Shown: positions 62,756 to 64,000 of the stretch, one piece after another
How positions within the stretch are numbered: the first letter of the stretch is position 1
How the letters are laid out: each line of letters opens with the position of its first letter
The notes under the pieces: model-generated
The model's input: the letters and a program-made list of their open reading frames with translations, nothing else
Told to the model about the DNA's origin: nothing
The model's database searches: none
NCBI RefSeq assembly: GCF_000337195.1
Contig: NZ_AOID01000047.1
Coordinates: 77,335 to 141,334 of the forward strand
Source of the DNA: Natrinema versiforme JCM 10478
Lineage (GTDB): Archaea > Halobacteriota > Halobacteria > Halobacteriales > Natrialbaceae
DNA length: 64,000 nucleotides
Direction of reading: 5' to 3'
Program-made: the position numbers and the translations under genes

Positions 62756-63736
62756 ATGACAACAGCAACGAACGAGACGGAGCCGAGACACTTCCTCGAT
62801 GTCGACGACCTCTCCGAGGAGGAACTGTTCGCAGTGCTGGACAGAGCCGACGAGTACAAACGCGCCGTCGACGCCGGCGAGGACCACGCCGACCTGTCCG
62901 GGCAGACGCTGGGAATGCTCTTCCAGAAGGCGAGTACCCGGACCCGAGTGTCCTTCGAGACGGGGATGACCCAACTCGGCGGGCACGCGATCTTCCTCGG
63001 GGAAGACGACATCCAACTCGGCCGGGGCGAACCGCTGAAAGACACCTCGCGTGCGCTCTCGCGGTACGTCGACGCCGTGATGGCTCGTGTCTTCAAACAC
63101 GAGAACGTCGAGGTGCTCGCGGAGTATTCCGATGTCCCGATCGTCAACGGGCTCACCGATGACGCCCACCCCTGCCAGACGCTCGCGGACCTGCTGACGA
63201 TCCGCGAACACGAGGGCGGATTCGAGGGTGTTTCCGGGAGTGAAGCGACCGGAGGCTCGTCGAACGGCGGATTCGACGGTGTGTCGGCGGTCTGGATCGG
63301 CGACGGGAACAACGTCGCCCAGTCCTTTGCGCTCGGCTGTGCGCTGACCGATATCGACCTGACGATCGCGACGCCGGAGGGGTACGAGGTCGACGACGCA
63401 GTCCTCGAGCGAGCCCGCGAACTGGGCGGCGATCCGACGGTTACGACCGATCCCGTCGAGGCGGTGACCGACGCCGACGTCATCTACACGGATGTCTGGA
63501 TCTCGATGGGCCAAGAGGACGAACGCGACGTCCGCATGAACGACTTCGACGGCTTCCAGGTCAACGCGGACCTGCTCGAGCACGCCCCCGAGGCCTCGGT
63601 CATGCACTGTCTGCCCGCCCACCGCGGCGAGGAGATCACTGACGACGTTATCGAGAGCGAGCGCTCGATCGTCTTCGATCAGGCGGAAAACCGGCTGCAC
63701 GCCCAGAAGGCGCTGTTGAGCTGGCTGCTCGAGTAG
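62756..63736 (+). CDS. argF: Ornithine carbamoyltransferase
   Basis: A 326-residue transferase making citrulline. LFQKASTRTRVSFETGM holds the carbamoyl-phosphate loop (STRTR), DDAHPCQTLADLLT the HPCQ motif, IGDGNNVAQSFALGC the domain-2 loop, and SVMHCLPAHRGEEIT the ornithine loop (HCLPAHRG). A 17-residue insert, absent from typical OTCs, is encoded by a 51-bp in-frame segment bounded by 17-bp direct repeats (63215-63231 and 63266-63282). Last gene of the arginine cluster. Confidence 0.96.
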   Translation: MTTATNETEPRHFLDVDDLSEEELFAVLDRADEYKRAVDAGEDHADLSGQTLGMLFQKASTRTRVSFETGMTQLGGHAIFLGEDDIQLGRGEPLKDTSRALSRYVDAVMARVFKHENVEVLAEYSDVPIVNGLTDDAHPCQTLADLLTIREHEGGFEGVSGSEATGGSSNGGFDGVSAVWIGDGNNVAQSFALGCALTDIDLTIATPEGYEVDDAVLERARELGGDPTVTTDPVEAVTDADVIYTDVWISMGQEDERDVRMNDFDGFQVNADLLEHAPEASVMHCLPAHRGEEITDDVIESERSIVFDQAENRLHAQKALLSWLLE

Positions 63737-63827
63737 GGGAAACGAGCACAGCGAGTGGGATTTTTCAGTTCAGATTTTCGTGAGCGGTGAGTGGACCGAA
63801 CCCGGACGAAAACAGGTGGGTTGTAGA

Positions 63828-63873
63828 ACCGACTGTACGCCCAGAAGGCGCTGTTGAGCTGGTTACTTGAAGA
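63828..63873 (+). pseudogene. Remnant duplicating the argF 3' end
   Basis: The stretch repeats argF 63691-63736 with a few changes; the run CGCCCAGAAGGCGCTGTTGAGCTGG is identical in both. Read as protein it gives LYAQKALLSWLLE against LHAQKALLSWLLE at the end of ArgF, but it continues into unrelated codons without the argF stop. It is too short to be functional and looks like the scar of a duplication or replaced argF allele. Confidence 0.75.
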
Positions 63874-63915
63874 GCGCGCGTGGCAGCCGCCGCTGACTGC
63901 CGGCCACGTTTCGGC

Positions 63916-64000
63916 TCAGTTCCGGTACGTCCCGAGTCGCGGGACGACGACGGCATATGCGATTCCGAGGCCGATCCCGTAGACGAGGTGATCGATGATC
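63916..64000 (-). CDS. C-terminal end of a probable membrane protein, cut by window edge
   Basis: The minus strand holds an open frame of 27 codons entering from the right edge, ending IIDHLVYGIGLGIAYAVVV then PRLGTYRN and TGA at 63916-63918. IDHLVYGIGLGIAY is typical of the final helix of small haloarchaeal membrane proteins. Nothing more can be said without the rest of the gene. Confidence 0.6.
   Translation of the reverse strand, partial: IIDHLVYGIGLGIAYAVVVPRLGTYRN

Overview
The window is a GC-rich chromosomal segment from a halophilic archaeon (Halobacteria; the gene content fits the Natrialbales, for example Natrinema or Haloterrigena relatives, though genus is an inference). The evidence is acidic Asp/Glu-rich proteins, RadA, archaeal SRP54, Tat-style lipoproteins, LysW-dependent arginine synthesis, and many genes whose TATA-like box lies 22-28 nt upstream of the start codon, as expected for leaderless haloarchaeal mRNAs. 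That spacing was used to choose several start codons.

Layout. 1-6.0 kb: a leftward siderophore operon (dat, ddc, IucA/IucC synthetase, IucB-like acetyltransferase, IucD-like hydroxylase cut by the left edge) in the same order as rhizobactin genes rhbA-E, preceded by two near-perfect DtxR-type iron boxes. 6.4-18.7 kb: radA, a PQQ-propeller protein, a GAF histidine kinase, pspAB-htpX, a creatininase-family amidohydrolase, GNAT, thiE-thiM, a small acidic protein, rubrerythrin and a polysaccharide-deacetylase lipoprotein. 19-23.3 kb: two divergent thiosulfate sulfurtransferases, an aldo/keto reductase and a flavin disulfide reductase. 23.4-32.1 kb: HicB-like antitoxin, SRP54, membrane proteins, two PQQ-propeller lipoproteins and another lipoprotein, and a UPF0201/UPF0200 pair. 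32.5-35 kb: tRNA-Arg(TCT), a nearby partial copy of its 3' end, a C-rich hexamer repeat, and an AT-rich islet with a HEPN-like gene and a membrane protein; this is the clearest foreign DNA in the window. 35.2-47.7 kb: membrane proteins, a C45-type acyltransferase/hydrolase, glutamate-cysteine ligase diverging from a thioredoxin-reductase-like flavoprotein, VOC and hydrolase genes, Usp, a PH-domain membrane protein that looks frameshifted, an M29 aminopeptidase, threonine aldolase, a 48-residue membrane peptide, phosphoesterase and a CDF transporter. 47.9-54.1 kb: an XPD/DinG-type helicase, a thiosulfate-uptake operon (YeeE/YedE, TusA-like, rhodanese), a 2'-5' RNA ligase-like protein, and a membrane-anchored winged-helix regulator. 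54.5-63.7 kb: the complete arginine route argG-argH-lysW-lysX-argC-argB-argD-argE-argF, all rightward.

Themes: iron acquisition under iron repression; sulfur and thiol metabolism spread over several loci (four rhodanese/TusA proteins, a YeeE importer, gamma-glutamylcysteine ligase and disulfide reductase-like flavoproteins); and arginine synthesis on the LysW carrier. No CRISPR array, rRNA, intact insertion sequence or integrase was seen. The items most worth a second look are the tRNA-Arg islet, two tandem promoter-like repeats at 13.7-13.9 kb, the frameshift at 41.47 kb, duplication scars in and after argF, and an Arg-rich small ORF with a well-spaced promoter upstream of argG.
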